DNA of 64,000 bases from NCBI GenBank assembly GCA_017625155.1, contig JAGALP010000004.1, positions 1 to 64,000 on the forward strand. The letters run 5' to 3'. The DNA comes from Paludibacteraceae bacterium. GTDB taxonomy: Bacteria; Bacteroidota; Bacteroidia; Bacteroidales; Paludibacteraceae. Under the pieces are notes generated by a model that was not told the DNA's origin, did no database searches, and was given only the letters and a program-made list of their open reading frames with translations. The position numbers and the translations under genes are program-made. This document shows, one piece after another, positions 35,487 to 43,857 of the stretch. Positions within the stretch are counted from its first letter, which is position 1. Each line of letters starts with the position of its first letter.

Positions 35487-37655
35487 ATGAAAACATTTTT
35501 TACTCTTATCCTAGCCTTTGTGGCTACCTCCACCCTTATGGCAGAATATTATGACTTCCTATCGGGTGATTTGTACTATAAATTCAGTAACACATCTCTT
35601 GATGCGGTGGAGGTCGTATCAAAAGTTAGTCCTTGGGAGCATGAAACGTGGGACACAACTGAAAACTATCCTGGGCTCACTGATGTGATTATTCCTTCCA
35701 GCGTTACTCACGATGGTGTAACTTATAACGTAACAGGAATTGGATATCGTGCTTTCCATGGTTGTTCTACGCTTAAGTCCATCATTATCCCTAATAGTAT
35801 CACGAGTATTGAAGGTGGAGTGTTTGGTGAATGCTCTTCTCTTGATACTATAACAATTCCTAATAGTGTGACAAGTATTGGAAGTTATGCATTCAGCCAA
35901 ACAGGCATATACAAGAATGACTCCTATTGGGAAAATGATGTCTTGTATATCAACAATTGTTTAATTGAGGCAAGATATATGATTTCAGGTGAATATACCA
36001 TAAAAGAAGGAACTCGATTAATTGCGGAAGCTGCCTTTATATATAGAGAAAAACTTACTTCGGTTAGTATCCCTAATAGCGTAACACGTATTAGTCAACA
36101 TGCTTTCTATGGTTGCTCATCACTTCAGCATGTTAATATCCCTAATACTATTACAAGTATTGAAAGTTGTGCTTTCTATGAGTGTTCATCACTCGAATCT
36201 ATCACCATTCCCAAGAACGTAACCAGTATTAACTCAAATGCTTTCTATGGCTGTTCGGGATTGACTTCGATTATTGTTGAGAACGGTAATCCGACATACG
36301 ACAGCCGCGAGAATTGCAATGCGCTTATTGAAACGACTACAAATACACTTATTCTTGGTTGTCAAAATACCATTATCCCAAATAGCATCACCAGCCTTGG
36401 CTTTAGCGCTTTCAAAGACTGCTCTGCACTAACTTCTATCACTATCCCAAAAAGCGTGACTCACATTGGAGGTACTAATTATTATGATTACACTTTTGAA
36501 GGTTGTGTGTTCTTAAAAGAAAATTTCATCAACAATAGTTCATTGGATGCTGAAGCAAACAACTATTGGGGTGCAGAATTTGTTGACAGAGAAATAGATG
36601 GACTACTTATACGCAACGATACGATTATAGATTGTCGTCCTAAAGTCGTTTCTGTTACCATACCTAATGATGTAACAACGATCGGAGGAGGTGCTTTCGA
36701 AGATTGCTCCTCCCTCACCTCCATTACCATCCCCAATAGCGTCACGAGCATTGGATATCGGGCTTTCTCTTGTTGCTCCTCCCTCACCTCCATTACGATC
36801 CCAAGTAGCGTGATGAGCATTGGAGATCGGGCTTTCGAGGGTTGCTCTTCTCTATGTTCTATTACCATACCTAAAAATGTAATAACGATTGGTGAGTCTG
36901 TTTTTTTAGAGTGCTCCTCTCTCGCTTCTATAATAGTTGAAGAAGGTAATACCACATATGACAGCCGTGATAATTGTAATGCTATCATTGAAACAGCCAA
37001 GAGTACACTGGTTGTTGGTTGTCATAATACCATTATCCCTAATAGCGTCACGTGCATCGGAGATTTGGCTTTTATATATTGTGATTCGCTCAAGTTTATA
37101 GCTATTCCTAATAGTGTGACTACAATTGGAGAAGCCGCATTTGCAGAATGCAAATCACTGGAATCGATTATTATTCCTAATAGCGTAACAACGCTTGGAT
37201 ACGGAGCTTTCATTGGTTGTTCCTCTCTCTCATCTATCACACTCCCCAATAGCATATCCAGTATTGATGGAGAAATGTTTGCATCGTGCTCTTCACTCAC
37301 GTCAATCACTATCCCAGAAAGTATAACGAGTATTGAAAGTTGGGCATTTGAGGCTTGTTCTACCCTCACAACTATTATCTGTAAAGCAGTTGAAGTACCA
37401 ACTTTAGGAAAAGAGGTTTTCTACGATATGCCTCTCTCCGAAGTAACGCTCTATGTCCCTGCACAATCGTTAGACGACTACAAAGCAGCAGAGCAATGGA
37501 AAGACTTTGGCGCGATCCTACCAATTGAGGAAGCACCTTCTGCCATTGAAAATATCCATGCGCCTACATTCAATACTCAAAAACTCCTCCGCAATGGTCA
37601 AGTATACATCCTGCAAGATGGCAAGACCTACACCGTTACAGGACAGAAGTTATAA
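35487..37655 (+). CDS. BspA-like secreted leucine-rich-repeat (LRR_5) protein with conserved tail
   Basis: 722 aa with signal peptide (MKTFFTLILAFVATSTLMA). From about residue 70 to 690 it is an array of some twenty-odd 23-residue LRR_5 units of form IGxxAFxxCSSLTSITIPNSVTS, with two places where a longer insert (GNPTYDSRENCNALIET.T.TL.LGC and its copy) breaks the array. BspA-type LRR proteins are surface adhesins in oral and gut Bacteroidota and related parasites. The repeats are also near-identical at DNA level around 36700-36850, so copy number may change by recombination. Ends LLRNGQVYILQDGKTYTVTG, the window's shared tail. Single-gene transcript bounded by a promoter and a terminator. 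Confidence 0.92.
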   Translation: MKTFFTLILAFVATSTLMAEYYDFLSGDLYYKFSNTSLDAVEVVSKVSPWEHETWDTTENYPGLTDVIIPSSVTHDGVTYNVTGIGYRAFHGCSTLKSIIIPNSITSIEGGVFGECSSLDTITIPNSVTSIGSYAFSQTGIYKNDSYWENDVLYINNCLIEARYMISGEYTIKEGTRLIAEAAFIYREKLTSVSIPNSVTRISQHAFYGCSSLQHVNIPNTITSIESCAFYECSSLESITIPKNVTSINSNAFYGCSGLTSIIVENGNPTYDSRENCNALIETTTNTLILGCQNTIIPNSITSLGFSAFKDCSALTSITIPKSVTHIGGTNYYDYTFEGCVFLKENFINNSSLDAEANNYWGAEFVDREIDGLLIRNDTIIDCRPKVVSVTIPNDVTTIGGGAFEDCSSLTSITIPNSVTSIGYRAFSCCSSLTSITIPSSVMSIGDRAFEGCSSLCSITIPKNVITIGESVFLECSSLASIIVEEGNTTYDSRDNCNAIIETAKSTLVVGCHNTIIPNSVTCIGDLAFIYCDSLKFIAIPNSVTTIGEAAFAECKSLESIIIPNSVTTLGYGAFIGCSSLSSITLPNSISSIDGEMFASCSSLTSITIPESITSIESWAFEACSTLTTIICKAVEVPTLGKEVFYDMPLSEVTLYVPAQSLDDYKAAEQWKDFGAILPIEEAPSAIENIHAPTFNTQKLLRNGQVYILQDGKTYTVTGQKL

Positions 37656-37686
37656 CGCCCCTCCCTTGCAGATTATTGTATAACCC

Positions 37687-37722
37687 AAGAGCGACACCCT
37701 TTTTGCGGTGCCGCTCTTTTTT
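37687..37722 (+). terminator. Rho-independent terminator of the LRR gene
   Basis: AAGAGCG-A-CACC / GGTG-C-CGCTCTT stem with one mismatch and a T run. Confidence 0.85.
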
Positions 37723-37922
37723 AGGGATTTAACGGTGCTATTGTTTCTCTGTACTAACGACTCGATTTTGCTGCTAATGGATTCTCGCGCGCGCGTCGTA
37801 TGTGAAAGGTGTAATGTGACAAAATAGGTATAAATGCCCTAAATTTGCGATTTAAGGGCATGAGGGTAAAAAATCGGGGTTACTGCCAAAATGAAGAAAA
37901 ATGCAAAAAAACGCTTAAAAAT

Positions 37923-37953
37923 TTGCACATATCAAAAAAATGTTGTAATTTTG
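37923..37953 (+). promoter_or_regulatory. Promoter of gyrA and downstream genes
   Basis: TTG 37923-37925, N20, TAATTTTG 37946-37953. Confidence 0.72.
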
Positions 37954-37971
37954 CAGCGTGGAAAAGTGGGG

Positions 37972-38036
37972 CTGAAACTCTGAAACTTTGAAACAAGCGA
38001 CTAAGTCGCATGAAACCTTGAAACTTTTAAAACTTT
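37972..38036. repeat. Octameric GAAACTTT repeat with hairpin before gyrA
   Basis: GAAACTCT / GAAACTTT units on both sides of the hairpin GCGACTAAGTCGC (37997-38009), in the 5' leader of gyrA. A matching half-element follows gyrA at 40612. Confidence 0.78.
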
Positions 38037-38042
38037 ATATAG

Positions 38043-40601
38043 ATGATTGACAACGACAGAATTATTCCTGTAAAGATTGACGAGGAAATGCGAACCTCGT
38101 ACATCGATTACTCGATGAGTGTGATTGTAGCCCGCGCATTGCCTGACGTGCGCGATGGCTTCAAGCCAGTACACCGCCGTGTGCTGTTTGGTATGAACGA
38201 GTTGGGCAACACAAGTGACAAGCCAACCAAGAAATCCGCACGTATCGTGGGTGAGGTAATGGGTAAGTACCACCCTCACGGCGATAGCAGTATCTATGGC
38301 ACTTTAGTGCGTATGGCACAGCCATGGAACATGCGCAACGTGTTGGTGGACGGACAAGGTAACTTTGGTTCGATTGACGGCGACGGTGCAGCAGCAATGC
38401 GTTATACCGAGGCACGCCTCTCGAAACTTGCGGAAGAGATGCTCCGCGATATAGACAAAGATACCGTGGATATGCAGCTGAACTTCGACGACTCGCTACG
38501 CGAGCCAGTGGTATTGCCATGTCGTTTCCCTAACCTGTTGGTGAACGGAGCAAGCGGTATCGCAGTAGGTATGGCAACGAACATGCCAACCCACAACTTG
38601 GGCGAGGTAATAGACGGTTGTGTAGCATACGTGAAGAACGCAGTAGAGCGTGTGGAGAATCCCGAAGTGGAGCCAATCACCGTGGCGGAGCTCATGGAGC
38701 ATATCAAAGCACCAGACTTCCCAACAGGCGGTACTATCTACGGTTATCAAGGCGTGCGCGATGCGTATGAGACAGGTCGCGGACGTATCATCATCCGCTC
38801 TAAAGCAGAGATCGAGACCGAAGATAACGGTCGCGAGCGTATCGTGATTGGCGAGTTGCCATATGGTGTAGTAAAGTCTGACCTCGTGAAGAATATCGCT
38901 GACCTCGTGAACGATAAGAAGATCGAAGGTATCTCTGGTATCAGCGATCAATCCAAACGCGATGTGCGTATCATTATCGAAATCAAACGCGATGCTAATG
39001 CACAAGTAGTGCTGAATAAACTCTACAAATACACCGCACTCCAATCCAGCTTCTCGGTGAACAGCATTGCGCTCGTAAAGGGTCGTCCACAACTCTTGAA
39101 CCTCCACGACATGGTGGCAAACTTCATCGAGCACCGCATGGAGGTAGTAGTACGTCGCACAAAGTTCGAGCTCAAGAAAGCCGAAGAACGCGCGCATATA
39201 TTAGAAGGATTGATCATCGCCGTAGATAACATCGACGAGGTGGTGAAGATTATCCGCGCAAGCCGTACTCCTGCTGACGCGCAAGCGAACTTGGAGGCAC
39301 GCTTCAACTTGGATAACCTGCAATCCAAAGCCATCGTAGATATGCGCCTCTCACAACTCACAGGCTTGCGTATTGATGAGTTGAAAGAGGAATATGCTAA
39401 GTTGCAAGAGTTGATTCAACACTTGAACGCGCTGCTCGCAAGCGAGGTAATGCGCTACGAAGTGATTGAGAACGAACTAGTAGAAATAAAAGAGAAGTAT
39501 GCCGATGAGCGTCGTACACGTATCATCAAGATGGCTACCGAGTTCAACCCAGAGGATATGTATGCCGACGATGATATGGTCATCACTATCTCTCACTTGG
39601 GTTATATCAAACGTACTCCACTGGCAGACTTCCGTCAGCAAGGTCGTGGTGGTATCGGTGCTAAAGCAGGTGCTGCCCGCGATGAAGACTTTATCGAATA
39701 CGTACACCAAGCCAATATGCACTCTACGATGATGTTCTTCACCGAGCAAGGTCGCCTCTATTGGACAAAGGTATATGAATTGCCAGAGGGCAACCGTCAG
39801 TCGAAGGGTCGTGCGTTGCAAAACATGATCAATATCCAAAAGGGCGACAAGGTCTGCGCGTTTATCCACGTGAAGAACCTCAGCGATATGGAGTATGTAC
39901 AAAATCATTACCTCATCTTCGCTACGAAGAATGGTTTGATGAAGAAGACTACTCTCGAATCCTACAGCCGTCCACGTGCCAATGGTATTATCGCGCTTGG
40001 CTTGCGTGAGGATGACCGCTTGATTCGCGTGACCCTCACCGATGGCAATAGTCAAATGTTGGTGGCTTCGTACAATGGTAAAGTGGTTCGCTTCCCAGAA
40101 GATACCGTTCGCCCAATGGGTCGTACCGCTACTGGTGTGCGTGCTATCAAGTTGGATGAAGATGGCAAGGATCGCGTGATAGGTATGATTTGCGTAGAGC
40201 AAGGTAGCAAAGACTCTGTCCTCGTCATCTCTGAAAAGGGCTTTGGCAAGCGCACATTGCTTGACGATGAGAATGGCGAACCAATCTATCGTATCACCAA
40301 CCGTGGCGGTAAGGGCGTGAAGACTATGAATATCACCGATAAGACGGGCAACCTGATAGGGCTTGAGGCTGTTAACGATGATATGGATCTCATGCTTATC
40401 ACCAAGGCGGGTACTGCTATCCGTATGGCAATGGATGCAATTAGTGTACTTGGTCGTGCTACACAAGGTGTGAAACTTATCGAGCTCCAAAAGCGCAACG
40501 ATACGCTCATGTTCGGTTGCACCGTACCAAAAGAGGAGCAAGAGGAAGTGGCTGAATCCGAAGAAGTAACAACTGAAGAAACGACCACTACCGAAGAGTA
40601 A
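38043..40601 (+). CDS. gyrA: DNA gyrase subunit A
   Basis: 852 aa type II topoisomerase subunit that breaks and rejoins DNA to introduce negative supercoils together with GyrB. Seen: the N-terminal DYSMSVIVARALPDVRDGFKPVHRRVL, the quinolone-resistance region HPHGDSSIYGTLVRMAQPW, catalytic Tyr121 in MRYTEARLSKL, and a six-bladed C-terminal beta-pinwheel (about 500-820) with a GyrA-box-like QQGRGGIGAKAG, ending in an acidic Glu/Thr tail. The Ser82 position keeps the usual Ser, with Gly at the place of E. coli Asp87. ATG 38043 follows the hairpin repeat directly. Confidence 0.97.
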   Translation: MIDNDRIIPVKIDEEMRTSYIDYSMSVIVARALPDVRDGFKPVHRRVLFGMNELGNTSDKPTKKSARIVGEVMGKYHPHGDSSIYGTLVRMAQPWNMRNVLVDGQGNFGSIDGDGAAAMRYTEARLSKLAEEMLRDIDKDTVDMQLNFDDSLREPVVLPCRFPNLLVNGASGIAVGMATNMPTHNLGEVIDGCVAYVKNAVERVENPEVEPITVAELMEHIKAPDFPTGGTIYGYQGVRDAYETGRGRIIIRSKAEIETEDNGRERIVIGELPYGVVKSDLVKNIADLVNDKKIEGISGISDQSKRDVRIIIEIKRDANAQVVLNKLYKYTALQSSFSVNSIALVKGRPQLLNLHDMVANFIEHRMEVVVRRTKFELKKAEERAHILEGLIIAVDNIDEVVKIIRASRTPADAQANLEARFNLDNLQSKAIVDMRLSQLTGLRIDELKEEYAKLQELIQHLNALLASEVMRYEVIENELVEIKEKYADERRTRIIKMATEFNPEDMYADDDMVITISHLGYIKRTPLADFRQQGRGGIGAKAGAARDEDFIEYVHQANMHSTMMFFTEQGRLYWTKVYELPEGNRQSKGRALQNMINIQKGDKVCAFIHVKNLSDMEYVQNHYLIFATKNGLMKKTTLESYSRPRANGIIALGLREDDRLIRVTLTDGNSQMLVASYNGKVVRFPEDTVRPMGRTATGVRAIKLDEDGKDRVIGMICVEQGSKDSVLVISEKGFGKRTLLDDENGEPIYRITNRGGKGVKTMNITDKTGNLIGLEAVNDDMDLMLITKAGTAIRMAMDAISVLGRATQGVKLIELQKRNDTLMFGCTVPKEEQEEVAESEEVTTEETTTTEE

Positions 40602-40611
40602 TATGAACCAA

Positions 40612-40656
40612 GCGCCAACGGCGCGTGAAACTTTGAAACTTTTTAAACTTTTAATA
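40612..40656. repeat. Hairpin plus octameric repeat after gyrA
   Basis: Hairpin GCGCCAACGGCGC (40612-40624) followed by GAAACTTT-type octamers up to the next start codon. Same design as the element before gyrA. Confidence 0.75.
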
Positions 40657-40659
40657 AAT

Positions 40660-41910
40660 ATGAAAAAATCAATTTTTCTTGCAGCCCTTGTGCTGATAAG
40701 TGCAGGCTGCTTCGCACAAAAAGCAAATGTAAGCAAAGCTCGTGGTTTGGTTGAAGCAGAGACTCCAGATTATGCTGGTGCACGTGCTGTGATAGCAGAG
40801 GCATTGCAAAACGAAGAGACCAAAGATCAGGCTAATACATGGTATATAGCAGGATACATTGGTTATAAAGAGTTTGATGCTGCTAACCTCAATCGTCAAA
40901 TTGGTCGTAATATCGATTTTGATCAATGGGGTGCTGCTGTGTATGAGTCTGTAGGTTACTGGGATAAGGCATATGAATTGGCTATGATTCCTACCTATGA
41001 CAAGAAAGGTAGAGCAAAATACGATACACGTACTCCTAAGAATATCTTGCCAAAATTACAAGACTACTTTATGTATCAACCTATGATTATAGCAGGTTTC
41101 AACGCGTACGAGGCTAACAATCCTTCGTTGGCATATGATATGTTTATAAAGCATTGCAATATTCCAGACGCAAAAATCTTCCAAGATAATCCAGAGGAGG
41201 CTGCTAAATTATTACGTGATACCAGTTACTATACATGCCTCTACTATGCAGGTCGTTTTGCGTATGAAGCTGAACGTTATGAGGAAGCTATCGTTACTCT
41301 GGAGCGTATGAACACTGAGCACGCTAATGCAAATGCTCTTCGCAAAGAGATTATCTTCGCTAACGAGTATATTTATCAAATTTATATTGAGCAAGGCGAT
41401 ACTGTAAAGGCTGTAGAGTCGATTAAGAAAAGTATTGACCTCTTCCCAGAGGAGCCTTGGTTTATGCAAAACCTCATCAACCTCTATATCAACTCTGGTC
41501 AAGAGGATAAAGCTATTGAGTATTTGGATATTGCTATCAACCGTGAGCCAAACGTAGGTCAATACTACAACTCTAAGGGTTCAATCTTGGCTCGTATTGG
41601 TCGTTTCGATGAGTCATTTGCTGCTTTTGCTAAGGCTATTGAGTTGGAGCCAAACAACGCACTCTTCCTCGAGAGTTTAGGCTTCGCATATGTGGATCTT
41701 GGCAACAAACTCAACGAAGATGCTACTTACTTGGATAACAAAGCGTATGCTAAAGCAAAAGTAGAGATTGATGCTGCTTACAAGAATGCATTGCCTTACT
41801 TTGAGAAGGCATACGAATTGGAGCCAGATAATGAGAGCTTCAAGCACTCGCTGCGTTCGCTCTATTACCGTCTTGGTATGAACGATAAGTACGAGGCTTT
41901 GGCTGACTAA
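40660..41910 (+). CDS. Exported tetratricopeptide-repeat protein
   Basis: 416 aa from ATG 40660 (an upstream in-frame ATG at 40603 would translate only the repeat). Signal peptide MKKSIFLAALVLISAGCFA, with a Cys that could also act as lipobox (SAGC). TPR units at about 175-400, clearest in AIEYLDIAINREPNVGQYYNSKGSILARIGRFDESFAAFAKAIELEPNN and the following one ending YELEPDN. Probable periplasmic scaffold. Follows gyrA by 58 nt and ends 3 nt before ruvX, so part of the gyrA-mntP unit. Confidence 0.82.
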   Translation: MKKSIFLAALVLISAGCFAQKANVSKARGLVEAETPDYAGARAVIAEALQNEETKDQANTWYIAGYIGYKEFDAANLNRQIGRNIDFDQWGAAVYESVGYWDKAYELAMIPTYDKKGRAKYDTRTPKNILPKLQDYFMYQPMIIAGFNAYEANNPSLAYDMFIKHCNIPDAKIFQDNPEEAAKLLRDTSYYTCLYYAGRFAYEAERYEEAIVTLERMNTEHANANALRKEIIFANEYIYQIYIEQGDTVKAVESIKKSIDLFPEEPWFMQNLINLYINSGQEDKAIEYLDIAINREPNVGQYYNSKGSILARIGRFDESFAAFAKAIELEPNNALFLESLGFAYVDLGNKLNEDATYLDNKAYAKAKVEIDAAYKNALPYFEKAYELEPDNESFKHSLRSLYYRLGMNDKYEALAD

Positions 41911-41913
41911 TAT

Positions 41914-42327
41914 ATGGGACGCATCCTAGCAATCGACTATGGACGCAAACGAACAGGATTAGCCGTTACGGACATGCTCCGCATAACGGCTAATCCGCTT
42001 GTTACTATCCCTACGCATACATTGGAAGCATGGCTGAAAGATTATTTTGCCAAGGAGCAAGTAGATGAGGTAGTGATAGGTCATCCATACCAAATGAATG
42101 GAGAGGATTCCGAGTCGATGCAGTATATCCAACCTTTCATCAATCGCTTTCGCAAAGTGTTTCCTGATATGCCTTTGAAGGAATACGATGAGCGTTTCAC
42201 TTCGGTCATTGCCCACCAAGCCATGATTGCAGGTGGAATGAAGAAAAGCCAACGCCAAGACAAATCCGTGGTGGATAAACTAGCTGCATGTATCATTCTC
42301 GAAGGATATTTGGATAGCCTTCATTAA
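41914..42327 (+). CDS. ruvX: Putative pre-16S rRNA nuclease / Holliday junction resolvase-like YqgF
   Basis: 137 aa RNase H-fold protein of the YqgF/RuvX family, whose E. coli member trims pre-16S rRNA. Seen: MGRILAIDYGRKRTGLAVTD with the first catalytic Asp, VVIGHPYQMNG (the family's GLP loop replaced by GHP), YDERFTSV, and the final Asp in KSVVDKLAACIILEGYL. Normal length. Starts 3 nt after the TPR gene. Confidence 0.92.
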   Translation: MGRILAIDYGRKRTGLAVTDMLRITANPLVTIPTHTLEAWLKDYFAKEQVDEVVIGHPYQMNGEDSESMQYIQPFINRFRKVFPDMPLKEYDERFTSVIAHQAMIAGGMKKSQRQDKSVVDKLAACIILEGYLDSLH

Positions 42328-42328
42328 T

Positions 42329-42400
42329 CACTAAACAGTAGCGGCTCTGCCGCGTTCACTAAACTCTAAACTCTAAACACTAAACGCTAAACACTAAACA
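42329..42400. repeat. Heptamer-hairpin element between ruvX and def
   Basis: CACTAAACAGTAGC, hairpin GCGGC-TCT-GCCGC (42341-42353), GTTCACTAAAC, then six ACTAAAC-type heptamers up to the def start. On the minus strand it reads GTTTAGTGAACGC-stem-GCTACTGTTTAG, the consensus also found at 42944-43017, in recQ and in cinA. Confidence 0.85.
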
Positions 42401-42401
42401 C

Positions 42402-42950
42402 ATGATATTACCAATATATTTATACGGTCAACCTGTGTTGCGCAAACCCACAGAAGACATTACTCCCGAATCGCTTGACCTCAAGCAACTTCTTGCTGAT
42501 ATGTGGGATACGCTTGCTGTAGCTGAGGGGTGTGGATTGGCTGCACCGCAGATTGGCAAATCCATCCGATTGTTTATTGTTGATGGTACTGAATTGGCAG
42601 AAGATTATCCTGAGTGTCAGGATTTTAAGAAGGTCTTTATCAATCCAGAGATTATCGAGGAAAGCGAAGATGATGCCACTTTCTCTGAGGGTTGTCTTTC
42701 GTTGCCTGGTATATCCGAGAATGTTATCCGTCCTGCTAGCATTACGATTCGCTACATGGATGAGAACTTCACAGAACATACGGAGACCTATGATGGTTTT
42801 GCTGCGCGCATTATTCAGCACGAGTATGATCACTTGGAGGGGCATGTATTTACCGACCGTATTTCGCCTATCCGTCGTCAGTTTGTTAAGACCAAACTCA
42901 CCAACATTGCCAAAGGCAAAGTAGCCGCTCGCTACCGTACCAAACGCTAA
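42402..42950 (+). CDS. def: Peptide deformylase
   Basis: 182 aa metalloenzyme that removes the formyl group from nascent proteins. Three motifs seen: GCGLAAPQIG (44-53), EGCLSLPG with metal ligand Cys98, and QHEYDHLEG with His140, Glu141, His144. Normal length. The final codons and stop (CGCTAAACACTAAAC) are part of the next heptamer array, so the repeat supplies the stop codon. Confidence 0.97.
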   Translation: MILPIYLYGQPVLRKPTEDITPESLDLKQLLADMWDTLAVAEGCGLAAPQIGKSIRLFIVDGTELAEDYPECQDFKKVFINPEIIEESEDDATFSEGCLSLPGISENVIRPASITIRYMDENFTEHTETYDGFAARIIQHEYDHLEGHVFTDRISPIRRQFVKTKLTNIAKGKVAARYRTKR

Positions 42951-43017
42951 ACACTAAACAGTAGCGCAACGTCCACTAAACACTAAACAGTAGCACAGCG
43001 TTCACTAAACACTAAAC
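42944..43017. repeat. Two tandem heptamer-hairpin elements between def and mntP
   Basis: Two copies of ACTAAACAGTAGC...CGTCCACTAAAC or CGTTCACTAAAC with very short loops (GCAA and ACAG), then ACTAAAC heptamers running straight into the mntP ATG at 43018. Confidence 0.82.
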
Positions 43018-43584
43018 ATGTCCATACTTACCATCATACTCCTAGCCATTGGCTTAGCCATGGACTGCTTTGCAGTTTCTGTCTGCAAGGGATTGACTTC
43101 GCCACATGGCTATGTGCCACGCTACATCAAACCTATGCTGATGGCGTTGCTCTTTGGTGTGTTTCATGCAGGCATGCCGCTGATTGGCTATTTCGCTGGC
43201 AGTCTATTTGCCTCGTTCTTCGAGCGCTTTGCACCATGGATAGCACTGCTATTGCTTGGCTTTATTGGTGGTAAGATGATTTACGATTCCTTGAAGGAGG
43301 ACAATGATGAAACGCATTTAGCCGATTTCTCTTTCTTGGGTTTGTTGTCATTGGCATTTGCCACATCAATGGATACTTTGGCAACAGGTGTGATTTTTAT
43401 TCCTCATCCAGAAGTATTGTGGATAGCTGTGGGCATTATAGCAGCGACATGTTTCTTGTTTTCCATGACAGGTTTTGTGATTGGTCATTTAGTAGGCGCT
43501 CGCCTGAGAATGAATGTAACAATCCTCGGTGGAGTGATACTTATTCTTATCGGTATAAAAATCTTCCTCGAAGGAATCCTATAA
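43018..43584 (+). CDS. mntP: Manganese efflux pump MntP
   Basis: 188 aa, six membrane helices in two inverted halves, each with the family motif around a membrane Asp: AIGLAMDCFAVSVCKG (12-27) and AFATSMDTLATGV (about 114-126). Exports Mn2+ across the inner membrane. There is no spacer of normal sequence before the ATG; the leader is the ACTAAAC array. I see no yybP-ykoY riboswitch before it. Confidence 0.93.
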   Translation: MSILTIILLAIGLAMDCFAVSVCKGLTSPHGYVPRYIKPMLMALLFGVFHAGMPLIGYFAGSLFASFFERFAPWIALLLLGFIGGKMIYDSLKEDNDETHLADFSFLGLLSLAFATSMDTLATGVIFIPHPEVLWIAVGIIAATCFLFSMTGFVIGHLVGARLRMNVTILGGVILILIGIKIFLEGIL

Positions 43585-43857
43585 ACACTCAACAGCACGA
43601 TTATTAAGATTACCGTTTCTTTTATTTCTCTTATACCTTCCCAGTTTTAGTGACCGACGAGCGGGAGAATACCGAGAGAAATCCGACTCAACTCTCAAAT
43701 ACAAAAAATGACTAAACCTGAAAAAGGTTGACTCGAGTAAACCTACTTCAGCATATCCAGATGCTACGTAATGCTAACAAGGACGCTAGTCATAGTTACC
43801 AAATCAATTTGTGCAAGTAAAAAAACTGTACCTGTATAATGGTTTATATGATTGCAT
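43585..43857. other. Unassigned intergenic region before lplA
   Basis: 273 bp with normal base composition and no long frame. It has a small hairpin (AACCTGAAAAAGGTT near 43717) and the palindrome ACTCGAGT beside it. No clear TTG-N20-TAnnTTTG promoter was found, though TTTG occurs at 43808. It could hold a small RNA or leader; I cannot assign it. Confidence 0.4.

Larger units (their letters stand above)
37656..38042. other. Intergenic region, 387 bp
   Basis: Contains the terminator of the LRR gene, a (GC)-alternating run near 37788-37798, an A-rich stretch, the gyrA promoter and an octameric repeat with hairpin just before gyrA. I see no gene in it. Confidence 0.7.

Noticed and set aside
36700..36860. 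Recent tandem duplication or assembly error in the LRR gene
   Set aside because: DNA similarity follows the 69-base coding unit of LRR_5 and units differ at several positions; ordinary for BspA-like genes.
39477..40736. 419-codon open frame on the minus strand opposite gyrA
   Set aside because: It lies wholly antisense to a complete, well-conserved gyrA and has no signal or family motif; it is a product of codon bias.
43018..43060. yybP-ykoY manganese riboswitch before mntP
   Set aside because: The leader is made only of ACTAAAC repeats and small hairpins; no riboswitch core is present.
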